DNA of 5,245 nt from Paracoccaceae bacterium (lineage in GTDB: Bacteria > Pseudomonadota > Alphaproteobacteria > Rhodobacterales > Rhodobacteraceae). Every line of letters begins with the position of its first letter. Position 1 is the stretch's first letter. Positions 1 to 5,245 of this stretch are shown here, piece after piece. Under the pieces are notes generated by a model. It was not told the origin of the DNA. It searched no databases and worked only from the letters and a program-made list of their open reading frames with translations. The stretch is from positions 1 to 5,245 of the forward strand of contig CABZJG010000134.1 in NCBI GenBank assembly GCA_902525995.1, in the 5' to 3' direction. Position numbers and translations under genes: made by a program.

Positions 1-294
1 AGATAGCCGGCCTTGGGCTGTACGGCGCATAAGCATGATTTGCCACAGCCGGTCCTGCGCATGGGCGTAGCCAAGGCCAAAAAACACATCCTCATCGCGC
101 GCTGCAACAATATGCGGAACATTATAGGTATCACGGATAATTTCGGTGCGCTCAATCACTCCGGGCAGGCCAACGGTTTTTTCGTATTCGGGCAAGGATT
201 GCGATGCCAGATAATAGATCAAAAAGACACCGGCAATAAGCAGTCCGATCATGGCCAGAGCAAGCCGCAAACTCCACCGAAACAAGATTGCCAT
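1..294 (-). CDS. Penicillin acylase family (S45) N-terminal nucleophile hydrolase, N-terminal fragment
   Basis: Only the first 98 codons are in the window; the frame stays open to base 1, so the truncation is caused by the window edge. Residues 11-30 form a hydrophobic segment after two arginines (R6, R10), which suggests a signal peptide or membrane anchor and a periplasmic enzyme. From residue 54 the sequence follows the N-terminal signature of the family: RDTYNVPHIVA (54-64), then FFGLGYAHAQDRLWQ (71-85), then RRTAQGRLS (90-98). Members hydrolyse amide bonds of penicillins, acyl-homoserine lactones or other N-acyl compounds, and are made as a precursor that self-cleaves at an internal serine. 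That serine and the substrate pocket lie outside the window, so the substrate cannot be inferred. The start at base 294 has AAGGGA eight bases upstream. An overlapping ATG at base 299 is in another frame. The gene is divergent from the dehydrogenase, with 89 bases between start codons. Confidence 0.9.
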   Translation of the reverse strand, partial: MAILFRWSLRLALAMIGLLIAGVFLIYYLASQSLPEYEKTVGLPGVIERTEIIRDTYNVPHIVAARDEDVFFGLGYAHAQDRLWQIMLMRRTAQGRLS

Positions 295-383
295 GCATTT
301 TATCCCTTTTTTATGCGCTCTGCTCTTGCAACCGATATAGCAACGCGACACAACAAGAGATACAAATTTTTTGGGGAATTACG

Positions 384-1256
384 ATGGCTAAAATTGCTTT
401 TCTTGGTCTTGGGGTGATGGGTTTTCCGATTGCAGGTCATCTGCAGGCAAAAGGTCACTCGGTCACGGTCTATAATCGAACGACTGAAAAGGCGAACAAA
501 TGGGTGGCCGAGCATGGAGGAGCAATGGCTCAAACGCCGAAAGAGGCCGCAAAAGACGCAGATTTTGTCATGGCCTGTGTTGGCAATGATGATGATTTGC
601 GCAGCGTGACGCTTGGACAGGACGGCGCGTTTGCCGGAATGCGCCAAGGCGCAATTTTTGTGGATCACACAACGGTTTCAGCGCAGGTCACCGATGCGCT
701 TTACGGCGCGGCCAAAACCAAGGGTCTGTCCTTTGTGGATGCGCCCATTTCCGGCGGTCAAGCCGGCGCCGAGAACGGAGCCTTATCCATTATGTGTGGC
801 GGTGACCTGACAGCCTATGAAGCTGCTCAACCGGTGATGGAGGTCTACGCCAAAATTTGCCGAAGACTGGGTGCCAGAGGCGCTGGGCAAAAGACCAAAA
901 TGTGCAACCAAATTGCGATCGCTGGATTGGTTCAGGGCTTGTCGGAAGCTTTGCATTTTGCCGAAAACGCTGGATTGGACGGGCGCGCCGTGGTTGAAGT
1001 GATTAGCCAGGGCGCTGCGGGCAGTTGGCAAATGGCAAATCGCTATGAAACCATGCTGGATGATCATTTCGAGCATGGCTTTGCCGTCGACTGGATGCGC
1101 AAAGATCTTGCAATCTGTTTGGCGGCGGCCGAAGAAAACAAAGCATCCCTTCCGGTGACAGCGTTGGTGGATCAGTTTTATAAAGACGTGCAAAAGCTGG
1201 GTGGTGGTCGCTGGGATACTTCCAGTTTGCTCAAAAGACTGCGTGCTTTGGGATGA
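384..1256 (+). CDS. NAD(P)-dependent beta-hydroxyacid dehydrogenase, 3-hydroxyisobutyrate dehydrogenase family
   Basis: This 290-residue protein has the full length usual for the family. The Rossmann nucleotide-binding motif GLGVMG is at residues 8-13. The next strand ends in YNRT (30-33); an Asn-Arg pair here, rather than an acidic residue, leans towards NADP(H), which is an inference. DAPISGGQAGAENG (119-132) is the substrate-binding signature, and GAGQKTKMCNQ (166-176) carries the expected catalytic lysine, K172, with N175 nearby. The C-terminal helical domain has the typical F.HGFAVDWMRKDL stretch. Such enzymes oxidise or reduce small beta-hydroxyacids in the cytoplasm (3-hydroxyisobutyrate, tartronate semialdehyde, succinic semialdehyde and others). 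The motifs do not separate these, so no gene symbol is given. I chose the ATG at 384 because GGGGAA lies five bases upstream and the Rossmann strand begins at once. A longer reading from TTG at 288 would add 32 unrelated residues and run over the acylase start. No convincing terminator follows. Confidence 0.9.
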   Translation: MAKIAFLGLGVMGFPIAGHLQAKGHSVTVYNRTTEKANKWVAEHGGAMAQTPKEAAKDADFVMACVGNDDDLRSVTLGQDGAFAGMRQGAIFVDHTTVSAQVTDALYGAAKTKGLSFVDAPISGGQAGAENGALSIMCGGDLTAYEAAQPVMEVYAKICRRLGARGAGQKTKMCNQIAIAGLVQGLSEALHFAENAGLDGRAVVEVISQGAAGSWQMANRYETMLDDHFEHGFAVDWMRKDLAICLAAAEENKASLPVTALVDQFYKDVQKLGGGRWDTSSLLKRLRALG

Positions 1257-1483
1257 ATTTGCAAAGAATTAAAGCAGTATTCGCACTTTGCCCATTGTAA
1301 TTTGTCAGTCAGAAGCCTTATGTTGAGAACAAGCGGTGCGTCGTTTTGAACGCCACCGTGAGAAAGTTTCACTGCACAGTGAGCAGCGTCATAGCGTATA
1401 CATGATGCCCGCAGTGCAGATCGATCAGACCCTCGCGGGTCACTACATAATCCCCTAAGCCGATCGGTGAAGGGACATAAATT

Positions 1484-1509
1484 GGTGGGATCTTTCGAAG
1501 ATCACCACT
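1484..1509 (+). promoter_or_regulatory. Bulged hairpin in the rne leader
   Basis: GATCTT (1489-1494) pairs perfectly with AAGATC (1498-1503) across a TCG loop. After a single bulged A at 1504, GTGG (1485-1488... read as G1485 T1486 G1487 G1488) pairs with CCAC (1505-1508), and a G-T wobble (1484 with 1509) closes the stem. The result is about ten Watson-Crick pairs. No run of T follows, so it does not look like an intrinsic terminator. A role as a protein or RNase E recognition element, or simply as leader structure, is inferred. Confidence 0.45.
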
Positions 1510-1571
1510 GGAAAGAAACGCGATGCAGAGCGCAGAACAGATTTGTACGGGCAACACGGTTGAAACAACCC

Positions 1572-1663
1572 CCAATTGCCGCGCGCTGAATATCGCCCTA
1601 GTAAGACATGTCGCAAAGCAACCCGATCCCTTTAGGATCGGACGAATTTGCGTGTGCAATTGG
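1572..1663 (+). promoter_or_regulatory. Predicted long-range stem sequestering the rne ribosome binding site
   Basis: CCAATTGC at 1572-1579 is the exact reverse complement of GCAATTGG at 1656-1663. With one bulged base (T1655) the stem continues: 1580 with 1654, 1581 with 1653 (G-U), 1582-1584 with 1652-1650, and 1585 with 1649 (G-U), giving 14 pairs. Inside the enclosed loop sits a second perfect stem, CCGATCC (1623-1629) with GGATCGG (1635-1641), loop CTTTA. The 3' strand ends five bases before the rne ATG and includes the only GG that could act as a Shine-Dalgarno element (TTGGA, 1660-1664). If it forms, the stem should reduce ribosome access. The pairing was found by eye; its stability and conservation are untested. 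Confidence 0.45.
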
Positions 1664-1668
1664 AAAAC

Positions 1669-4515
1669 ATGGCTAAGAAAATGCTTATCGACGCCACCCA
1701 CGCCGAGGAAACTCGGGTTGTGGTGGCGGATGGAAACAAGGTCGAGGAATTCGACTTTGAATCCGAAAACAAACGTCAACTTGCAGGCAATATATATCTA
1801 GCAAAAGTCACGAGGGTTGAGCCCTCGCTACAGGCTGCATTTGTAGATTACGGTGGAAACCGCCACGGATTTTTGGCGTTTTCGGAAATTCATCCGGACT
1901 ACTATCAAATCCCGGTCGCGGATCGCGAAGCGCTTATGGAAGAAGAGCGCGCCTATGCAGAAGCCCAGCGGGCGCTGGATGAGGAAGAAGAGACCTCGAA
2001 AAAGCGCGGACGGGGACGGCGGGGCCGCACCCGTGCGCAATCGCTCAAGTCAAAAGACGCAGTGGAAACCAAAGATGTCGAGGACGCCCAGCTCACCGGC
2101 ATGGAAACCATTGATCTGGACACCGAGGGCAATGGTCTTGACGAGGCGGTTGATGACGCTAGCGCCGTTGAAGAAAGCGGTCAGCCAGAAACATCTGAGC
2201 TGCCGGTCTCTGTTGATGAAGCCGATAGTGCAGAGGCGCCCCAGAGCGATGATCTAGACAGTGATTTAGACAGTGTCGAGGCAGAGCAAACCGCTGAAGT
2301 CGATCGCTCGGAGATGGATGAAAGTCCAGACGCAGAGCAAGAGCAAGAGGCCCCAGAAACATCTTCTGAGGACACCCCTGCACTAGCTGAGCCGGCTGCT
2401 TCGGATGAGCCCGGCGAAGATGAAGACGACAACGCAGTGGATGAAGCCAGCTCTGCTGCGGAAAAGGATGAAAGCATCGAAGACATCGAAGACATCGCTG
2501 ATGACGATGATACCTTTGATTTGCGCCAAATCCGTAAGCCGCGTCCGCGGCGGTACAAAATACAAGAGGTCATCAAAGTCCGCCAGATTATGCTGATTCA
2601 GGTGGTCAAAGAAGAGCGCGGCAATAAAGGCGCTGCCCTGACCACCTATCTTTCGCTGGCGGGCCGGTATTGTGTGCTGATGCCAAACACGGCGCGTGGG
2701 GGCGGCATTAGCCGCAAGATAACCAATGCCTCGGATCGCAAAAAGCTTAAAGAAATCGCCCATGAAATTGATGTCCCGCAGGGTGCGGGGCTGATTATCC
2801 GAACAGCGGGTGCCAAGCGCACCAAAACGGAAATCAAGCGTGATTATGAATATTTGCAGCGCCTCTGGGAGCAAATTCGCGAACTGACATTGAAATCCAC
2901 AGCACCTGCTAAAATTTATGAAGAAGGCGATCTGATCAAACGGTCGATACGCGATCTTTATAACCGTGAGATTGACGAGGTTCTGGTTGAAGGCGAGCGC
3001 GGCTATCGCATCGCCAAAGATTTCATGAAAATGATCATGCCATCGCATGCCAAAAACGTGAAAAACTACCAAGACAGTTTACCGCTTTTTGCGCGCTATC
3101 AGGTGGAAAGCTATCTGTCTTCCATGTTCAATCCGGTGGTGCAGTTAAAATCTGGCGGCTATTTGGTGATCGGTGTGACCGAAGCCTTGGTGGCCATTGA
3201 TGTCAACTCGGGTCGGGCTACAAAAGAGGGCTCGATTGAAGAGACCGCGTTGAAAACCAATCTTGAGGCCGTAGAAGAAGTCGCGCGTCAATTAAGACTG
3301 CGCGATCTTGCCGGTCTGATCGTGATCGACTTTATCGACATGGAAGAGCGCAGAAACAATAATGCGGTTGAAAAGCGGATCAAAGATAAGCTCAAAACAG
3401 ACCGTGCGCGCATTCAAGTAGGGCGTATTTCTGGCTTTGGTTTGATGGAAATGAGCCGTCAGAGGTTGCGGCCCGGGATGATCGAGGCAACCACACAGCC
3501 CTGCCCGCATTGCCACGGCACCGGATTAATTCGCTCGGATGATAACCTTGCGCTGTCTATTTTGCGGCAGATCGAGGAAGAGGGCGTGCGCCGCAGAACC
3601 CGTGAGGTTCTGGTCAAATGCCCGGTCCCAATTGCCAATTATATCATGAACCAAAAGCGCGAGCATGTGGCGCAAATAGAAAGCCGTTATGGGTTGTCGG
3701 TGCGCATAGAAGGGGTCGCCAGCTTGGTCAGCCCTGATTATGAATTCGAAAAGTTCAAAACGGCAACGCGGGTTGTTCCTGAGCCAACCGAACCGGTTGT
3801 GTCAGTGGATGCTGTGGATATGGAGCATTTTGACGATAGCGAAGACAGCAGCGAAACCCCTGAGGCAAAAGAGGATCTTCAAGAAGAGGGTAACAAGCCG
3901 CGCAAACGTCGCCGCCGTCGTCGCCGGCGTAAATCCGGCCAATCGCAAGAAGATGGCGCGCTCAACAACGAGGGCGAAGCGTCAAGCGATGCCAAAGAGG
4001 ATCAAACCGGCGCTGACACTGCGCAAAGCGAAGAGGGGCAGGCAGAAAAAACACAAGCTGATGCCACCGCGCTAGCAGATGCACCCGCCGAACCCGTGGC
4101 AGAGCCGGCCGCTGCAAGCGAAGAAAAACCGGCCAAACGCCCGCGCAGGACCAGAGCCAAGAAAAAAGTCGAAGATAAGCCGGATCAAGCCGCAGAGGCC
4201 GCGAGCGAGACACCCGCAAGCGAAACCCCTGCGAGCGAGAGACCTGCCACGGCAGAGCCAGAAGCTTCTAAAGAGGTCAAGCCAAAGCGCAAAAGAGCGC
4301 CAAGAAAGACCAAAGCCCAAAAAGAAGCAGAGGCCGCAGCGGCGGCGTCTGAGGTCGGCGCGGCTGGGTCAAGCGCGAATGGCGAGCAGATCACTTTGGA
4401 GCCTCAAACCCAAAGCGCTCAAGCTGCGGATGTGCATGCGTCCTCTGAAACGCTCGAAGCCCCGGTTGAGCCGAGCAAATCAAAAAAGCGCGGCTGGTGG
4501 TCCATTGGGAAATAA
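1669..4515 (+). CDS. rne: Ribonuclease E (endoribonuclease, RNA degradosome scaffold)
   Basis: RNase E cleaves single-stranded A/U-rich RNA and drives mRNA decay and rRNA/tRNA processing; its tail normally assembles the degradosome. The protein is 948 aa. The S1 domain begins at about residue 36 (IYLAKVTRVEPSLQAAFVDYGG region) but breaks near residue 82 and resumes at Y296 (KIQEVIKVRQIMLIQV). Between lies about 210 residues of low-complexity sequence: a basic patch (111-122, KKRGRGRRGRTR), then a long acidic stretch. The 5' sensor pair is R378-T379. The DNase I-like catalytic site has D511 (AIDVNSGR) and D554 (VIDFIDM), and the zinc-link cysteines are C612 and C615 (CPHCHGTG). The conserved core ends near residue 701. 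The tail (702-948) is disordered, with basic patches at 743-755 (eight consecutive Arg), 825-833 and 871-885, and ends in GWW (942-944). The ATG at 1669 is chosen because family members start MAKKMLIDATH. TTG at 1648 would add seven residues. The Shine-Dalgarno element is weak (GGA, four bases upstream). Confidence 0.98.
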   Translation: MAKKMLIDATHAEETRVVVADGNKVEEFDFESENKRQLAGNIYLAKVTRVEPSLQAAFVDYGGNRHGFLAFSEIHPDYYQIPVADREALMEEERAYAEAQRALDEEEETSKKRGRGRRGRTRAQSLKSKDAVETKDVEDAQLTGMETIDLDTEGNGLDEAVDDASAVEESGQPETSELPVSVDEADSAEAPQSDDLDSDLDSVEAEQTAEVDRSEMDESPDAEQEQEAPETSSEDTPALAEPAASDEPGEDEDDNAVDEASSAAEKDESIEDIEDIADDDDTFDLRQIRKPRPRRYKIQEVIKVRQIMLIQVVKEERGNKGAALTTYLSLAGRYCVLMPNTARGGGISRKITNASDRKKLKEIAHEIDVPQGAGLIIRTAGAKRTKTEIKRDYEYLQRLWEQIRELTLKSTAPAKIYEEGDLIKRSIRDLYNREIDEVLVEGERGYRIAKDFMKMIMPSHAKNVKNYQDSLPLFARYQVESYLSSMFNPVVQLKSGGYLVIGVTEALVAIDVNSGRATKEGSIEETALKTNLEAVEEVARQLRLRDLAGLIVIDFIDMEERRNNNAVEKRIKDKLKTDRARIQVGRISGFGLMEMSRQRLRPGMIEATTQPCPHCHGTGLIRSDDNLALSILRQIEEEGVRRRTREVLVKCPVPIANYIMNQKREHVAQIESRYGLSVRIEGVASLVSPDYEFEKFKTATRVVPEPTEPVVSVDAVDMEHFDDSEDSSETPEAKEDLQEEGNKPRKRRRRRRRRKSGQSQEDGALNNEGEASSDAKEDQTGADTAQSEEGQAEKTQADATALADAPAEPVAEPAAASEEKPAKRPRRTRAKKKVEDKPDQAAEAASETPASETPASERPATAEPEASKEVKPKRKRAPRKTKAQKEAEAAAAASEVGAAGSSANGEQITLEPQTQSAQAADVHASSETLEAPVEPSKSKKRGWWSIGK
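4201..4245 (+). repeat. Three tandem 15-bp units inside rne (ASETP/ASETP/ASERP)
   Basis: Three consecutive 15-base units encode ASETP, ASETP and ASERP at residues 845-859 of RNase E. The units differ mainly at synonymous positions (GCG/GCA, ACA/ACC, CCC/CCT), which suggests an older duplication kept as disordered linker rather than a recent slippage event. The repeat sits between two basic patches of the C-terminal scaffold. Shorter in-frame duplications occur in the acidic insert: DLDSDLDS at 2251-2274 and EDIEDI at 2479-2496. Confidence 0.75.
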
Positions 4516-4530
4516 CCCTATCTGCAGATA

Positions 4531-4559
4531 AAGCGGTCCACAGTATCTGTGGTCCGCTT
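4531..4559. terminator. Hairpin between convergent rne and tusA, probable bidirectional terminator
   Basis: AAGCGGTCCACAG (4531-4543) pairs with CTGTGGTCCGCTT (4547-4559) across a three-base TAT loop, with one T-T mismatch, giving 12 pairs. It lies 15 bases after the rne stop and eight bases after the tusA stop on the other strand, where a shared terminator is expected. Neither side has a classic uninterrupted T tract. On the plus strand the nearest is TTTTT at 4574-4578, 14 bases beyond the stem and already within the tusA coding region; on the minus strand the stem runs straight into TATCT. A perfect 12-base palindrome, TATCTGCAGATA (4519-4530), abuts the hairpin. Confidence 0.65.
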
Positions 4560-4567
4560 CAGCAGAT

Positions 4568-4792
4568 TTAGGCTTTTTCAATCAGGTAAAGTGTTTTGCC
4601 ATGCCCTTGGTCGGCGGTTTTGATTAGCCGGTGTCCATTTTCATGGCAAAAGTGCGGCACATCAATAATCGCCGCCGGGTCATCACAGAGCAAGGCTAAC
4701 ACATCGCCCGAAGCCAGCGGTGAAAGCCTTTTACGGGCCTTTAAAACAGGCAGCGGACACAGCAGGCCGCAAGCGTCAAGGTCATAGGTCAT
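4568..4792 (-). CDS. tusA: TusA/SirA-family sulfur carrier protein (sulfurtransferase)
   Basis: The 74-residue product has the usual length of a TusA-like protein. The family signature is clear: GLLCPLPVLKARKRL at residues 9-23, with the persulfide-carrying cysteine at C12 in the Cys-Pro-x-Pro motif. It is followed by a G-D-V-L strand, DDPAAIIDVPHFC (37-49), and GH.L near the end. TusA relays sulfur as a cysteine persulfide in tRNA thiolation and other cytoplasmic sulfur transfers; many alphaproteobacterial paralogues have no assigned partner, so the exact pathway is unknown. Three further cysteines are present (C8, C36, C49). The ATG at 4792 is the first possible start after an in-frame stop nine bases upstream, but I see no good Shine-Dalgarno sequence before it. 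The gene converges on rne with a 52-base gap and is divergent from ccdA, with 95 bases between start codons. Confidence 0.88.
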   Translation of the reverse strand: MTYDLDACGLLCPLPVLKARKRLSPLASGDVLALLCDDPAAIIDVPHFCHENGHRLIKTADQGHGKTLYLIEKA

Positions 4793-4887
4793 GCGGGATC
4801 ATCTAGGGGGTGCTTTGAGATTTGTCCACAAAGATGTGATCTTCGGCCCCCGTGACCAGGGCGTTAAAATGAACTAAGGCTTTTTCT

Positions 4888-5245
4888 ATGTTTGGAATCA
4901 CCTTGATCGATGCGGGCCTGTTGCCGGCGATGATGGTTGCACTTTTTGCCGGGGTGCTGTCCTTTCTAAGCCCTTGTGTTTTGCCCATTGTGCCGCCCTA
5001 TCTTGCCTATATGAGCGGGGTATCGCTTTCCGAACTGTCCCAAGGCAGGCGCCGCTATGCAGCTTTTGTACCGGCGCTCAGTTTTGTTTTGGGGCTGTCC
5101 ACGGTTTTTTTACTGCTTGGGTTTACCGCCTCGGCGCTGGGGATGTTTTTCCTCAGCTATCAGACGGGTTTCAATACCGCTGCAGGGCTATTGGTGATGC
5201 TGTTCGGGCTGCATTTTATTGGAATATACCGGATTGGCTTTCTCG
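4888..5245 (+). CDS. ccdA: CcdA-family cytochrome c biogenesis / thiol-disulfide electron transporter, N-terminal fragment
   Basis: The first 119 codons are present and the frame is open to the end of the window. CcdA is an inner-membrane protein that carries electrons from cytoplasmic thioredoxin to periplasmic thiol proteins, for example those that keep apocytochrome c haem-binding cysteines reduced. The hallmark LSFLSPCVLPIVPPYLAYMSG is at residues 24-44, with the redox-active cysteine C30 flanked by prolines in the first membrane helix (about 12-33). A second hydrophobic segment (about 58-81) includes FVLGLSTVFLLLG, and a third spans about 95-114. A basic loop, GRRR (53-56), separates the first two. 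The partner cysteine expected in a later helix lies outside the window. The start is well fixed: AAGG (4876-4879) lies eight bases upstream of ATG, and an in-frame TGA at 4870 excludes longer readings. A TAAAAT at 4865-4870 resembles a -10 box, but I see no matching -35. Confidence 0.92.
   Translation, partial: MFGITLIDAGLLPAMMVALFAGVLSFLSPCVLPIVPPYLAYMSGVSLSELSQGRRRYAAFVPALSFVLGLSTVFLLLGFTASALGMFFLSYQTGFNTAAGLLVMLFGLHFIGIYRIGFL

Larger units (their letters stand above)
1257..1668 (+). promoter_or_regulatory. Intergenic region with probable long structured 5' leader of rne
   Basis: These 412 bases separate the dehydrogenase stop from the rne start and contain no credible gene on either strand. 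They are rich in inverted repeats: GACCC/GGGTC with a four-base loop at 1428-1441, the palindrome CCGATCGG at 1460-1467, a bulged hairpin at 1484-1509, a seven-bp hairpin at 1623-1641, and a long-range stem joining 1572-1585 to 1649-1663. The transcription start is not visible with confidence. The best sigma70-like match I can find is TTGTAA (1295-1300), 18 bases, TATGTT (1319-1324), only four of six bases in each box. If it were real, the leader would be about 340 bases. E. coli rne is known to have a 361-base leader used for autoregulation. The resemblance here is in size and hairpin content, not sequence, so regulation is inferred. Confidence 0.5.

Noticed and set aside
288..383. Longer reading of the dehydrogenase from TTG at 288
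   Set aside because: The added 32 residues do not belong to the family and overlap the divergent acylase start; the ATG at 384 has a good ribosome binding site and begins directly with the Rossmann strand.
1261..1291. GCAAAG/CTTTGC inverted repeat just after the dehydrogenase stop, considered as a terminator
   Set aside because: Only six pairs across a 19-base loop, AT-rich, and no T tract follows; too weak to call.
1370..1381. CACTG-CA-CAGTG inverted repeat as an operator
   Set aside because: The half-sites are short, the two-base spacer is unremarkable, and no regulator or promoter element near it supports the idea.
1648..1668. Upstream TTG start for rne adding seven residues
   Set aside because: Family members begin MAKKMLIDATH, which matches the ATG at 1669.
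1369..1779. 136-codon open frame on the minus strand across the rne leader and start
   Set aside because: It overlaps the first 37 codons of rne, has no recognisable motif, and the interval is better explained by leader structure.
1523..1801. 92-codon plus-strand open frame overlapping the rne start
   Set aside because: It runs out of frame into conserved rne codons, and its own translation shows no family features.
2181..2576. 131-codon serine-rich open frame on the minus strand
   Set aside because: Its Ser/Ala richness is simply the reverse complement of the Asp/Glu/Ala codons in the acidic RNase E insert.
2383..3072. 229-codon open frame on the minus strand, opposite the RNase E S1 and sensor domains
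   Set aside because: It lies wholly antisense to strongly conserved rne coding sequence, its translation has no recognisable domain, and no ribosome binding site or promoter stands out. It is best explained as a by-product of rne codon usage.
4869..4877. Two-codon open frame (ATG AAC TAA) overlapping the ccdA ribosome binding site
   Set aside because: It could couple translation in principle, but such a short frame is expected by chance and has no ribosome binding site of its own that I can point to.

Overview
The window reads as an ordinary stretch of an alphaproteobacterial chromosome, most likely from the Roseobacter side of the Rhodobacteraceae. The main evidence is the RNase E gene. Its N-terminus starts MAKKMLIDATHAEETRVVV, its S1 domain is split by a long acidic insert, and its C-terminus ends in a GWW motif, all features I associate with alphaproteobacterial RNase E. 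GC content looks moderate. I see no insertion sequence, phage gene, tRNA, rRNA, CRISPR array or other sign of recent transfer.

Layout: (1) 1-294, minus strand: the first 98 codons of a penicillin acylase family (S45) hydrolase, cut by the window edge. (2) 384-1256, plus strand: an NAD(P)-dependent beta-hydroxyacid dehydrogenase of the 3-hydroxyisobutyrate dehydrogenase family, divergent from the acylase. (3) 1257-1668: a 412-base non-coding interval that probably holds the long, structured 5' leader of rne, including a 14-bp stem that would cover the rne ribosome binding site. (4) 1669-4515, plus strand: rne (RNase E, 948 aa), complete. (5) 4516-4567: a short convergent gap with one strong hairpin, probably a terminator shared by rne and the next gene. 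(6) 4568-4792, minus strand: a TusA-type sulfur carrier. (7) 4888-5245, plus strand: the first 119 codons of ccdA, a membrane thiol-disulfide electron carrier, cut by the window edge.

The genes do not form one operon: transcription direction changes at three of the four gene junctions (acylase/dehydrogenase divergent, rne/tusA convergent, tusA/ccdA divergent). rne appears to be transcribed alone behind its own leader. The tusA-ccdA pair shares a thiol theme, but they are divergent and a functional link is only a guess. I found no evidence of an undescribed multi-gene system. The observation most worth testing is the predicted structure of the rne leader, which could support autoregulation similar in logic, though not in sequence, to that known for E. 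coli rne.
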